Shown: piece after piece, positions 1 to 10,622 of the stretch
How the letters are laid out: every line of letters starts with the position of its first letter
How positions within the stretch are numbered: position 1 is the first letter of the stretch
Assembly: GCA_035236585.1 (NCBI GenBank)
Contig: CP141138.1
Span: 22,951,437-23,015,436 of the forward strand
Source: Warburgia ugandensis
Taxonomy: Eukaryota > Streptophyta > Magnoliopsida > Canellales > Canellaceae
Direction: 5' to 3'
DNA: 64,000 bases
Made by a program: the position numbers and the translations under genes
Notes under the pieces: model-generated
Told to the model about the DNA's origin: nothing
The model's database searches: none
Seen by the model: only the letters and a program-made list of their open reading frames with translations

Positions 1-1213
1 TGAAGAACTCCCGTCTCCGGCGAAAGGGATAAATTTCTTGGGAGGCTAATAGATGAGAGAGCGTAGGGGCATGACCTTCATTCTACTACGCCACGCAAAG
101 GTTACAAACTTCGCTGCACGTTAGCGAGTCAAGGAAAAATGAAGAGCTGCTGTTGGCTGACTTTGTAAGGCATAACCTTTTGCTCCCCTACTTAAAAGGG
201 GCAAAGCCTCGCACCCCAAGCTCTAATAATACTATATTAATAAGTCCTATTCAGGAGATGGCACAGAGGTGGCAGGTCTCAACTAGCACATTAGCTCTAG
301 ATGGGGGCTCTCGACTTAGTGGGAGATGGGGCGTTCTCTAGTGGACAACTTTCTTAAGAGATTTAGGAGGATTATTCCTAAGTCTATGGTAGAGACGGTC
401 GGATGCAGTGGCCACATTTGTGCTATTCGGTGATGGAGCGCAGTGGTGGCCTACTGGTGAGAGAAGTTTCTTTGAGGGTATAGAAGTAATTGCGTGAGAT
501 GACTTCAAGGTTGTCTTTATTGATAGATTTCTTTCTTCCCATCTTGAGGAGAAGATTGAGATAGACTTTGTGACACTCGTGCAGGACACAAAAGACAGCA
601 ACACAGTTGAGGCAGAGTTCTCTCAACTGCATAGGTTCGCGTTAGATGTGTGTTCTATAGATTAGAGTAGTGCAACAAAAGTGTGTCAAGCCGATCATAT
701 TTTACATCAAGACAATGTTTACTTGTGGTTGATCGAACCACATGGTCCGAGATTATCCCAAAATAAGTAGAGTAGAACAACCTCGGCAAGATCAATAGCG
801 ACACCAGGCACCTCGTCAGGACTAAGCGCATAGGAGTCAGGGACGAGTATTCAATCTTACTACTAACCAGGCTCATGCATCTAGCGCTGTCATGGAAGGT
901 ACTCTTCTTATTTCAGATAGGTAGATATAGTCATGTGCTATCAATCTTAGATCTATCTATTCTTTTATTTCTCATAGTTTTATTAGAAGTTAGCACACTA
1001 GTGGGGGAGTCAATGATAATTCTGGAGTTTGTTCAAGACATACTAATTATAGTCTCTGGTAAGAGATTCAGTACAAACCTAATTGTCTTAGGTATAATAG
1101 ATTTTGATATTATATTAGACATAGACTGGTTGAGTGAGCATGAAGCGATAGTCGACTATAGGGAAAAATTAGATGATGTTGTACACCATGCGATAAGATT
1201 CGGAGTAGTATAG
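1..1213 (+). mobile_element. Ty3/gypsy relic, gag-protease part
   Basis: Relic of the 5' internal part of a Ty3/gypsy retrotransposon, broken at many places. Around 440-660 the plus strand encodes a retrotransposon gag core (a stretch like DDFKVVFIDRF followed by an LVQDT/SNTVEAEFSQLHRFA-type segment). Around 870-1200 it encodes a retropepsin-like segment with the SGKRFSTNLIVLGI and DIILDIDWLSEHEAIVDY signature seen at the end of plant gypsy proteases. RT, RNase H and integrase are not seen. A short minus-strand LTR element adjoins it at 1214, and the 3' end of a gypsy element resumes at 3231, probably the same copy. The window start cuts the element, so its 5' LTR is not visible. Confidence 0.75.
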
Positions 1214-1752
1214 TGTCATGGGGCCGCAAGTTCACCTCTGCTAAACCTGTACGGAACGTGTGTGCAAATCCTTTGCAAAGCATAAGTCAGCCATCAACTC
1301 CCACTCTTACTTGCTAGGGCTACACTCACTCACCCACAAAAGTAATGAGAGAAACTCCAAAGAACTCAAAAAGGAAACCCTCCAATGTATTGACATTTAC
1401 TGACCTGAGCTAAGCTGAGTTATAGATGAGGAGCTAACCCCTATTTATACTTGCTTACCTCCATCCACCTCCTTAATGGTTGGTTAGGATTATTGCATGT
1501 GTCAATATATCAATGGTCCATATCGTATTCTAGAACCCTCCTACTCTTTCTAGAAATCTCTACATAAATATCTACATTTCCCTCTTTCTAGATATTTATA
1601 AGAACTCTTCTAGAAACCAAGCATTCTAGAAGTAGGCAATACAGATCCAAGAACACAAGCTTAAGTCCTTTAGGCCACATCCATGAGTTGAGCAGACCTC
1701 CCTTAGAGCCTGTGGGCCTTGGTCATAGGTCTTGCTAAGCAGGCCCATGACA
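1214..1752 (-). repeat. 3' LTR of the short LTR element
   Basis: 539-bp LTR, the left copy on the plus strand and the 3' LTR in element orientation. It aligns with 2702-3230 along its length. It holds four TTCTAGAA palindromes (1528-1631) and a TATA box read on the minus strand at 1441-1450 (GTATAAATAG). Confidence 0.85.
1528..1631 (-). promoter_or_regulatory. Cluster of heat-shock-element-like palindromes
   Basis: Four exact TTCTAGAA sites at 1528-1535, 1548-1555, 1608-1615 and 1624-1631, each of the TTCnnGAA type bound by heat-shock factors. In element orientation they lie about 80-190 bp upstream of the TATA box at 1441-1450. None forms a perfect contiguous three-unit element, so binding strength is uncertain. 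Seen directly: sites and spacing. Inferred: heat response. Confidence 0.5.
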
Positions 1753-2701
1753 TTCTCCTCCACCTAACAATATTGACGCCCTCATCGACACACCTCCATC
1801 AGTGTCGCAAACTTCAACCTCTTGCACGAGCTGTGTGTGTGCTCCTCACATGTTCCATGTTGTGACGTGGTCCTTTTGAGGTTCCTACCTTGTTCCTCCC
1901 AATGCACATTGGCAACTAGCCACTCTTGTGCTCTGCAGGGACCTTCCATATCATCTTCATGTCATGGGTGGCCTTGCCCTCATGTGCACTCTTGTACAAA
2001 TGTGAGTTGTTGCACCTCTTACACCCCTACGCTACTGTCCTTTGCTATTGCGCGTCTTGCACATTAGTGTGATAGCTACTAATCACCATGCTCCCTGCAC
2101 GGCTCCACTTGGCCTTGTCCATCCTGGAGTCTTCCCGTTGTGGCACACTCTCCCTTGTGCCATCAGTTGTGCCAACATTCTTGTTGATCATCATTTTCTC
2201 TTGAGACTCATTAGGCCTAAACAACCTCATGGCACCTAGGCATGTTAAGCCTAACTGTGCTGTCTCCAAACTTATTATATATTCTCTTGCTAACTATATA
2301 TCACCCAACCCAACCACTTCCTCATGTGCACTCACCTTTCATAAACTCAAAGCAATCTGACATGCACTCCCCTCTATCCGTGGCCTCAGTGTTTATAACC
2401 TCAGACACATCAACCATACTTCGCACTTCGTACTTAGGGCTTTTCAAGGCATCGATGAATGTACTTAATTTGTTCAAACAATTAGACAAAGTTTGTTCGA
2501 ACTTAATAAGCCTAACATCTAAAGAGAAAGCCAAGCGTCCAAAGCTAACTTCCACGATGGACTTTTAAACTTCTTTCACCTCAACTTCTTTTAAACCTCT
2601 ACTGGTATGTTAGACACTTATAACTCATTTGGCATGTGTTACTATGAGCTTTCCTCAATATTTGATAAGCAACACCCACTTCAACATGCTCTAATACCAA
2701 C

Positions 2702-3230
2702 TATCATGAGGTTGCAGTTTCACCTATGTTAAACCCATGTAGCACTTGTACCCAACTCCTTTGTAAAGCACAAGTCAGCCTTCAACTCTCACTCTCACTT
2801 GGTAGGGCTACACTCACTCCCCCACAAAAGCAATGAGAGAAACTCAAGAGAACTCAGAAAGGAAACCCTCCAATGTATTGACCTTTACTGAGCTGAGCTA
2901 AGCTAAGTTACAAATGAGGAGCTCTCCCCTATTTATGCTTGCTCTCCTCCATCCACTTCCTCAATGGATGGTTAAAATTATTACACATGTCAATATATCA
3001 ATGGTCCATATCGTATTCTAAAACCCTCCTACTCTTTCTAGAAATCTCTACATAAATATATGCATTTCCCTCTTTATAGATATTTAAAAGGATTCTTCCA
3101 GAAACCAGGCCTTGCACTATAGATCCAAGAACACAGGTCTAAGTCCTTTAGCCTACATCCATAAGTTGAGTAGACCACTCATAGAGTCTGCAGGCCTTGG
3201 TCATGAGTCTTGCTAAGCAAGTCCGTGACA
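2702..3230 (-). repeat. 5' LTR of the short LTR element
   Basis: 529-bp LTR, the 5' LTR in minus orientation, followed on that strand directly by the tRNA-Met primer site. Of the palindrome cluster seen in the other LTR, TTCTAGAA at 3036-3043 and TTCCAGAA at 3096-3103 are visible here. Confidence 0.85.
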
Positions 3231-3351
3231 ATAGGAATACTTGCCTATAGGTTAAGAAGGATTTGAGGTAGCATCTACTAGAGTGGCTTTAACCTTTTCA
3301 TCCATATGTACTGAATTTTGGGAACAAAATTTTTTTATAAGGGGGAAAGAG
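3231..3351 (+). mobile_element. Ty3/gypsy relic, 3' end of internal region with polypurine tract
   Basis: The sequence around 3310-3340 resembles the usual 3' end of plant gypsy polyproteins (an FGNKIF-like segment followed by GG). A polypurine tract (AAGGGGGAAAGAG) ends at 3351, immediately before a TGTAAT LTR start. It is probably the same relic as 1-1213, with most of pol missing between them. Confidence 0.65.
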
Positions 3352-4169
3352 TGTAATATATGTAATTTCACAATTATGATAAATAAATATATCCATTTAT
3401 AATATAAAAAAATAGGGTAATTTTTTTATTTACTAAGTGTAAGTTTTAAGGATAATGGAGAAGAAATTGAATAAGCACATTGAGAAATTAGGTTAGTTTA
3501 ACCCCTTGGAATTGATTGTTAAGTTGATTTGGAGGTTTAGAAACAAAGTTTCCAAGGAAAAAGGATGATACAAAAATCACATTAAATTAACCTTAAGCAA
3601 TTTTCAACAGAAAATAGAAATTAAAAGCTCAATTGGAGTTAAATTGAGTAATTAGGTAGGCCATTAATAGTAAAGATCTTAGCCTAAACTCCATTCAAAG
3701 CCTCAATGTAATTCCAAATTAATTAGTTAGGAATTAAAAAAATAAAGATGTTAGTATCCAAGGTACAGTTGTAAAATGTAACTTAAATAGGATATAATTA
3801 AACACAACTAGCTAAATAGAAGGTTCTAATTGAAAGCACCATTAAGTGGGGAATGGTCAGGATGTGATCTAAGCCAGCCACATGGAAAACACCTTCCCAT
3901 GCCAGCTGGCTAACCCCACCAAGCCACTTACCATTTTCTCCATATACAAAAATAACATAAGTATAAAAATGCATTTGAAACATTAGGTTGGGAATTCTAG
4001 CCATGTGTAGAAGGGAGGGCTGAACTAAGCAAGCTGAGGAAGAATATGGTCCAACTACTTGAGCAAGGAGAGAAAGGGTTTGGGAGAACCATGTGATTTG
4101 TGGGAACTAGTGATTGAAGGAGAGCTAAAGAGAGAGATCCTGTTTGGATCGGGATTTCCCATCTATTAA
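3352..4169 (+). repeat. LTR of the older gypsy relic, first part
   Basis: Begins TGTAATATATG directly after the polypurine tract. It is interrupted after the target site attaa (4165-4169) by the TAT-like element. The host sequence resumes at 12520. The outer end of this LTR could not be fixed. Confidence 0.6.
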
Positions 4170-6067
4170 TGTTAAGTGTTTAATTTTGGCCAAAAGACCC
4201 TTAGTTCAACATTTAATTAGACCATCTAAATCATTTATTTGATAAATTTTTCATAAAATATAAAATATAGCTCAAATTGACCATCCAACTATAAATTGTC
4301 AAAATTAACATCCAGATGATCAATTGAGTTAAGTAGATGCTTAATGTATGGTTTAAATGATTCTAATCTAGTCTTTAGTCTTGTAGATCAACTAAAAGAA
4401 GGTTGGATGGCTCATATCGATATTCAACGGTGTAGATTATCTTGAAGATCAATAAGGCAAGGGACGAAGGGTTCCTAAAAGAAGAGGAGATTATGGATGA
4501 GATTTGGAAGAAGAGAAAGTTTCCTAATAGGAAACTAACTCTTAAAGGAAAGAGGAGGAGATAAGATAAGAAGGAGAAAATCTATAAAGAGGGGGAACTG
4601 TGGGAGTTTTAGAGTTTTTCATTGGAGTGTTTCTTTTAGTTTTCTATTGCTTGCTTTCATCATTACTTATGTTTCCAATTTTTTTCTAATCTCCTCAACC
4701 TAGATCACTGTCACCCAGCCATCTCCAACACCATCATCTTCATCTCCAACTGGTCAACAGCATTTGGCCTTGCTTCCACCCCATCGTCTTCACCTTACCT
4801 GCTCCACTTCCTCATCTCAACCTAGACGACCTAGTTCTTCACTACACAACCCAGATCCAACACCCGATCTCCCTATCTTTCACTCTTTCTCCCTCTATTC
4901 TCCCAGTCATCAGCACCGACCACTCCACTGCCCCCATTGGGATCACCCTATTTCACTTGCCCCACCCCAATTTCTCTCCAATCTACCTCTAGTTTCCACT
5001 ACTCCACAGCCTAGGCATCATCACCGTCGTTATCTCTCTTGTGGTGCACGGCTCTGCACAGACTACCCAATCATCTTCACTGTCTCCAGTCATAGGTTGC
5101 CTAGCCCTTTTTACTTGACGGCACCAAATTTCCCAAACTCACTGCTCCATCATGCAGACCCAGGCACCAGCATTTTTTTTTTCCAATCCCACTAGTATAG
5201 TCACCAGGGGCTAAGAGAAGAAAACCCATATCAGATTTTCTCCCCTCCTCTTTCTCTTCTCCTCTCATTTTCCCCCTTCACCTTCGGCTTCTTCATCGGG
5301 TTTCTCTTTTGATTTCTCGTTAAAAACTAGCTTTTTAATCAAATTTTGTTTTTACCCTTAGGTCTTCAATTAAAATCTCATTTCTGTCCTTCTGCTTTAT
5401 TTACATATGTGTCCCATTTTATTCCAGTTTTGTTTTATTTGTCTTTTTCTTATCCAGGAATAATCTACTCCAAACAAGATCAATTAAGGTTTAATCCAAT
5501 AAACAGGTTAGCCTTAATCAACAAAGAATTGCTTGTTTCTAATCTGTTTCTTATCTGATTTCAAATTAACTTTACATTTTCATTCTTAGGACATCTCTAG
5601 ACTTAATTAGTGTCTCTAATCTTTTATTTGAGATCCAAAAATTAATCTGAGCTATTCAATTCTCATAATCACAATTTAGCCCAAATCTTTCTGATTTTGA
5701 GGAATCTGACAAATCCAACTAATGGATCTCTCATCAAGGATATGCTGAAGACATCTATGAAGGCTAATCAACCCTTAGAAGACCAGATTTGAAGATATTG
5801 ATAGAGATCAAGCTAAGGCAGTGGTTTTTTTTTTTGTTATGTAGTCTAATTTTCTTTATTTTGGAACTGGAAAGTTTGTAAATTTTAGAAGTTGAATTGA
5901 TCTGAATTTTGATTCCAATTCTAGTACTTTTAGTTTTTTTTTTTTTAATTTTAGATAATTAAATTTTATTAAAACTACAAAATCATTAAAGCGAGTCCTT
6001 GTGGGATCGACCCGTACTTATATTAGCTATGCCACAATAGCCCGTGCACTTGTAAAAAACATCAACA
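4170..6067 (+). repeat. 5' LTR of the TAT-like element
   Basis: 1898 bp, TGTTAAGTG...ATCAACA. A TATA box is visible at 4583-4589, followed by a pyrimidine-rich leader (about 4700-5330) that produces long but meaningless open frames. It is related to the solo LTRs at 21647-23707 and 56820-58668. Confidence 0.92.
4583..4589 (+). promoter_or_regulatory. TATA box of the TAT-like LTR
   Basis: TATAAAG within a conserved context (TATAAAGAGGGGGAA) that recurs in the 3' LTR near 11041-11056. Start-site position is inferred only. Confidence 0.45.
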
Positions 6068-6073
6068 AGTTTT

Positions 6074-6088
6074 TGGCACTGTTACTGG
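6074..6088 (+). other. Primer-binding site of the TAT-like element
   Basis: TGGCACTGTTACTGG begins 6 bp after the LTR end and matches most of the TGGCGCCGTTGCCGG site typical of plant TAT/Athila elements. Confidence 0.65.
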
Positions 6089-7249
6089 AGGCCTGCAATG
6101 GAGTTTTTATAAATTTTAATTAAAAATCCAAAAAAATCAAAATTAGAAAAAAGCCAAAAAAAAAAAAATTTAGGAATTGAATAGTTTAGCATTTTAGGTG
6201 CATTTTAAAAAAAAAAATAAAATTAGTGTATACCCACCTTATTTCCTAAATTTGGTACTTATTCCTAACTTTCTTTTTGAGGAAAACAAGAAAGTGAAGG
6301 AAATTGGCAAGTAGATATTCATCAAAATGGAAATTTCCCTACTTTCCTAGAATAGGACTTTCTTTTTTTCATTTGCGTGAATCTTACAGTGAGGATCCTT
6401 GTAAATTTTAATTTTAATTTTAATTTTAAAAGATTGTATAATATAGGGCAAGTGTGGGGTAAGGTGCTCCACACTTAATCTTCATAAAAAATCCCAATGT
6501 AAGTTTTCTCACTTATTTATTTTCTAGATTAGGGTTTGCATTTGGAGTAAATTTGCATTGTTTGGTAGTGTAACTCATATAGAAAGCATATTTTATAATT
6601 GTTGCATTTTTAGGATTTTGCATTAGTTTACCTTTTTAATTACATTCTTAGGGCAAGATTAATGCTTTAAGGTGATTTATATGCTGATCGAATTGCCATG
6701 ATGTGTGAAAATTAATTAGTAAGGGCACCCTACCCCCCCACAAGATCAAGGGTGGATTTCATCACGACTCTTTGGCTCACCTAAGATAATCACCTCAAGC
6801 GTGCTATCCTACCCTTCAAATCAAATTAAAATCAATCAGAAGAAACCTATAGGACCATCACATGCTTATAGGACCCTCTTACTAAGACGCAATTTATTGT
6901 CATTCTAGTGGCTTTTGAGCACTGTGGTTATTGGAAGTTATCTAATAGAGCCTTGGTCTTCCCTTGCCTCCTGTTGACATTTGTGAGGTCTAAAAGCCTC
7001 CTTACATAGAGTTGTATTAACCATCTTGCACAAAACCTAACTAATAAGCAATAATCAAATCTAAAGGAGAGAAGGAGCACTAGATTAGGCTAATTATAAG
7101 CATTGTCACCACACAAATTCAAGAATATCAAAATATTACTGCTTATTAGCCTTAAGGATTATATTGTGCCCTTTGTTTGTGCATCATTCTAGGAAGCTAG
7201 GTTGCATCATGTAGGTTAGTTTTCATTAAAAAAGAAGAAGAAGAAACTA

Positions 7250-7710
7250 TCAAGAAGGAGATAGATTACATAGATTAGATGCATCGATGGATAGGTTAGA
7301 TATTATAGAAAGTCAATTGCTTAAGTTAATAGCTTCTAAGCAAGTTGCGCCACAACCTCAGTACTATAATGACTATACCTATTTTGATCATCCCTATTCC
7401 ACTCCCTCCTAGCCTACATCAAACTCCACATACAATGAATACTATCAGGATCCAATGGATGCACCTAATGCATTCACATACCCTAGCAATTTTTATTTTG
7501 AGACAAATTATCAAGACTATAATCGATGGGCTAAGCATCATGAACAACCATGATCTCAAGATTATCAATATCAGTAAGAACCACAATGGTCTCACCCTAG
7601 TCAACACTACCATGATTATTCAGAATATCAGGGTCAACATCATGTGTTCAACCTGCTCAGTCCTTTTTCAGCACCCCAATATCACAGTAATACCAACCCT
7701 ATGAGTCATT
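7250..7710 (+). pseudogene. gag-like Tyr/Gln/Pro-rich relic
   Basis: The plus strand here encodes, in more than one frame, a low-complexity Tyr-, Gln-, His- and Pro-rich segment after a short LDIIESQLLKLIASKQ-like helix. This resembles the C-terminal tail of gag in TAT/Athila-type elements. It is a degraded fossil, and no zinc knuckle was seen. Confidence 0.4.
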
Positions 7711-7867
7711 TCCTCTACGGGATGAAGAACCACTATTAGAAGAAAATATGCAACATATTTGTGAACTAATAGAACAAGGCATGACTGCTAAGAATACAGA
7801 ATTAAAACAAATGATGGAGGATTTCACTAAGGAAATAAAATGAGGGAGGGAGGAATTTGAGGAGACA

Positions 7868-8329
7868 TTGAAACAAATTAGGGATAATGAAGAGCCATTT
7901 ATTCTTAACACTAGGATGGAAATTTCCTATGATCCTTATGAGCTACAAAGTCTACAACCATCCTTAGAAACCTCCAACTTAGATCTACTGAAGCCATGTC
8001 CTACTTCTTATGAGTATAATGAAGAGACTTCCATTGATGAAGAGAATAAAGCTTTAGAAAAATCCAACCCTAATCCTTTAGATGCATGTCCCACCTATTT
8101 TTATGACTTTGATGAAGACAGATCTATTGAGGAGGTGCATGAGTTGTTGGATACTGTGCCTCTGATGGACACTTCTCGATGGCAAGTTAGAGTAGATCCT
8201 CCTATAAAGAATGAAATTCAAATTGCGCCTTTCAATGTAGAAGATGTACCTAATTGGGACCTAGCAGCCTTATTTGAACAAACATTAGATGGTAATATAG
8301 GCCCAATTGATACTGTACCATCTTATTAA
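7868..8329 (+). CDS. Unrecognised acidic 153-residue frame inside the TAT-like element
   Basis: An open frame of 153 codons, rich in Asp/Glu, Pro and Ser, which I do not recognise. Residues about 35-65 and 66-97 look like two copies of a roughly 32-residue unit: SNLDLLKPCPTSYEYNEETS matches SNPNPLDACPTYFYDFDEDR, each followed by an acidic helix. No catalytic or metal-binding motif is seen. It follows the gag-like relic and lies where the autonomous relatives carry gag-pol, so it could be the tail of gag or captured sequence. Being open in an element whose LTRs have diverged may be chance. Confidence 0.35.
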   Translation: MKQIRDNEEPFILNTRMEISYDPYELQSLQPSLETSNLDLLKPCPTSYEYNEETSIDEENKALEKSNPNPLDACPTYFYDFDEDRSIEEVHELLDTVPLMDTSRWQVRVDPPIKNEIQIAPFNVEDVPNWDLAALFEQTLDGNIGPIDTVPSY

Positions 8330-10622
8330 ACAAGAAGAAGCAGAGTCAGTTGATAAGCATCAACCTACTTTAGGATACACATTAGAAGATAACCAGGGTT
8401 TAAGCCAAACCTTGTTCTCGCCTCTAATAATATAAGAACAACCTATTAGAGAAGGGCAGAGCCAGTTTATTGCTCTAGTTCAGGACAATGATAGGTACAC
8501 AGAGGAAAAAGATAAACTGAATAGAATGCTCATTATTATCCCTTAATTTGGTCAAAACAAGGATTGTTCGTCACCATATGGTTCAAGGAAATACATGGTA
8601 GTTCATGTAGTCACTGTGTTACTCTCACCTTAATTTTTGAGGTGGAGCAATTATATTGACTACTGTGAAATAATGAAGATGGGGGATCATCAATATGGTC
8701 TCACTACCTTTACAATTGCAGTGATCTATTATGTTATATTCATATCACTACCTAAAATTTCAGGGTGGAGGCAATATATAAACTACTGCAAAATTCTGAA
8801 GTGGTGTGAGAAATCTTACCATTTCATCTTAGGGTAGGATTAGGACAAATAAGCTGACCCAGTTAGCTCAATGCTTAAAAAGTTAGGTTAGGTTAGGTCA
8901 CACCTGGTTAAAGATGTTAAACTTAGCGCTTACTGGGAGGCAACCAAGGGGTTTAGAGTCTACATCACTCAACTTTCATATAGGATCCTACGTTTTCAAA
9001 CACTGAGGACAATGTTTTATTTAGGTTAGGGGTGTAAATGCACATAGAGATTTTGAATTTTCTTGAGTTTTCTTTTGAAAAAAAAAATGGAAAAAAATGG
9101 AAAAAAAGTTTTTAAAGTAGAGTTCCCTTACTGTGATGAGAACTGGATGTTCAAAATTTAGTAATTCCACAGTTTTCACCTCTTAATGGGAATGCATATG
9201 ATTAGTTCTGCATATTATTCATATGTTGAAGCATTTTATGAAGGTTAATTCTCGAAAACCATTTACACACAGCACATAATCAAGACTAATATAGAGGTAT
9301 GACTTATAGACCGTGAAGAAAACCAGTGGAGACCTATAACCTAGTAAGTTTAGAGACTATCTTCTTTCAAAGAGTTATATGTAATTCCATAAATTCTTCA
9401 GAATACATAAATTAGTGTGATCATGTTATCCTTGTTTTGGTTAAACATCAAGAATAAATAGGAGTAATAGCTTTAATTCTAGAAAATTTATTGAATTTGA
9501 TAAGCTTTAGGAAACCTAGGAAATGATATAGGCCATCCTTGCTCAACCTAGAGACATAAAGCCTACTTAGTATATTATACCACTAGTTAGCCCTTTGAGC
9601 CTATGATTAAGCCTTTTTCTTTCTTAACCCCATTCACCTTAAACCAGAATAAACCAGGAAAATAAATAACCACTACCCATCTTCAAAATGAGTAGAGTAA
9701 AAAAAGTTCAAAAATAGGACAAGAAGTCAAAGAAGTGAGAAAAATTAGCTGTCTTTCTTCCAAAGAAGAAAAAGAAAAGTGTAAAAAAATAATGAAAAAG
9801 AAAGACCAAAATCTGAAAGAGAAATTCACTTCAAGTACAAACCCAAAAGAAAAGTTGTCCTAGCAAATATTCATTGGAGATATCTACTCAATTTTGACCT
9901 TTTGAAATCCTTATACTCTTCTTTTCTAAACTTATGTTTCATCCTAGCTAAAGACCTACTGATCTTAGCTGGACACAGCCTTAAAGAGGAGATAAAGAGA
10001 AGGAATTAAGGTAAAAGACCCATAATATTCTTAGTGATAACATCCACTCTTAGGGATCACTTTCATTTGTCTCATGAGCATTTAAAAGAATTATGTGAAC
10101 CATTAGCTTGTTGGATTCAGTCACATAATGAGAGAAATAAGTTTAAACCCCTTATCTTAGAGTTTTGTTTTTGAGCGTATGCCAGTGAGGATTTGAGGTC
10201 AAGACATATTTTCAATGGAATTTAAGCATATCCAATTAGAAGTCAAGGTTTATGTGGTTGTACACACACATATGCACTCCAAGAAATAACTCAAATAAAA
10301 TATCTTTAATATGTGTATGGTGTGTAAAATTGTCAAATCCTCTTTATTAAGTTGTGAAAAACTTGTAAATTGTTAATGAATGAGGATTCTCTGAGATAAA
10401 ATATGGGACTCAATATTGAATTTTGTGGGTAAATTTACTGCAAACCCTAATGAGGCCTAACTCGTCCACTAGGGCCAACCAAGGGGTTCAAGGGCTTGTT
10501 GGCTTGTTGCATGTGCTAAGTGCAATCGTGAGTACATACGAAAGTGGCTCATTATACCAGTTTTTCTAAAATAGTTTTCTACATGTTTTGCTCGAGACTA
10601 GCAAAATGCTAGTTGGGGGGTG
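8330..10622 (+). other. Non-coding 3' interior of the TAT-like element
   Basis: No coding domain seen. It contains the TAT/Athila-type block CACTGAGGACAATGTTTTAT at 9001, a purine-rich stretch near 9700-9850 and the polypurine tract at 10613-10622. A short TTAGG run near 8882-8898 is too short for telomeric repeat. Confidence 0.6.

Larger units (their letters stand above)
1214..3230 (-). mobile_element. Short non-autonomous LTR element (TRIM/LARD-like)
   Basis: A 2.0-kb element with two similar LTRs, 1214-1752 and 2702-3230, around a 949-bp interior. Orientation is minus: next to the right LTR, positions 2688-2701 read on the minus strand as a primer-binding site complementary to initiator tRNA-Met (TGGTATTAGAGC), and next to the left LTR, 1753-1766 reads as a purine tract (TAGGTGGAGGAGAA). 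The LTRs end TG...CA, the outermost right-hand end being degenerate. A 4-bp match (atag) flanks the element at 1210-1213 and 3231-3234, a weak target duplication. The interior holds no pol domain. A minus-strand frame at 2322-2555 has a helical look but no family I recognise. The LTRs differ by roughly a tenth by eye, so the copy is old. Confidence 0.8.

Noticed and set aside
1822-2568. Plus-strand frames within the short LTR element
   Set aside because: The element reads on the minus strand. The frames are low-complexity, Cys/His/Ser-rich and match nothing.
1214-3230. Cassandra-type element with 5S rRNA sequence in its LTR
   Set aside because: I looked for the 5S internal promoter words in both LTRs and found none.
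8882-8898. TTAGG run as telomeric repeat
   Set aside because: Only about three units, of the wrong type for most plants (TTTAGGG), within the interior of an LTR element.
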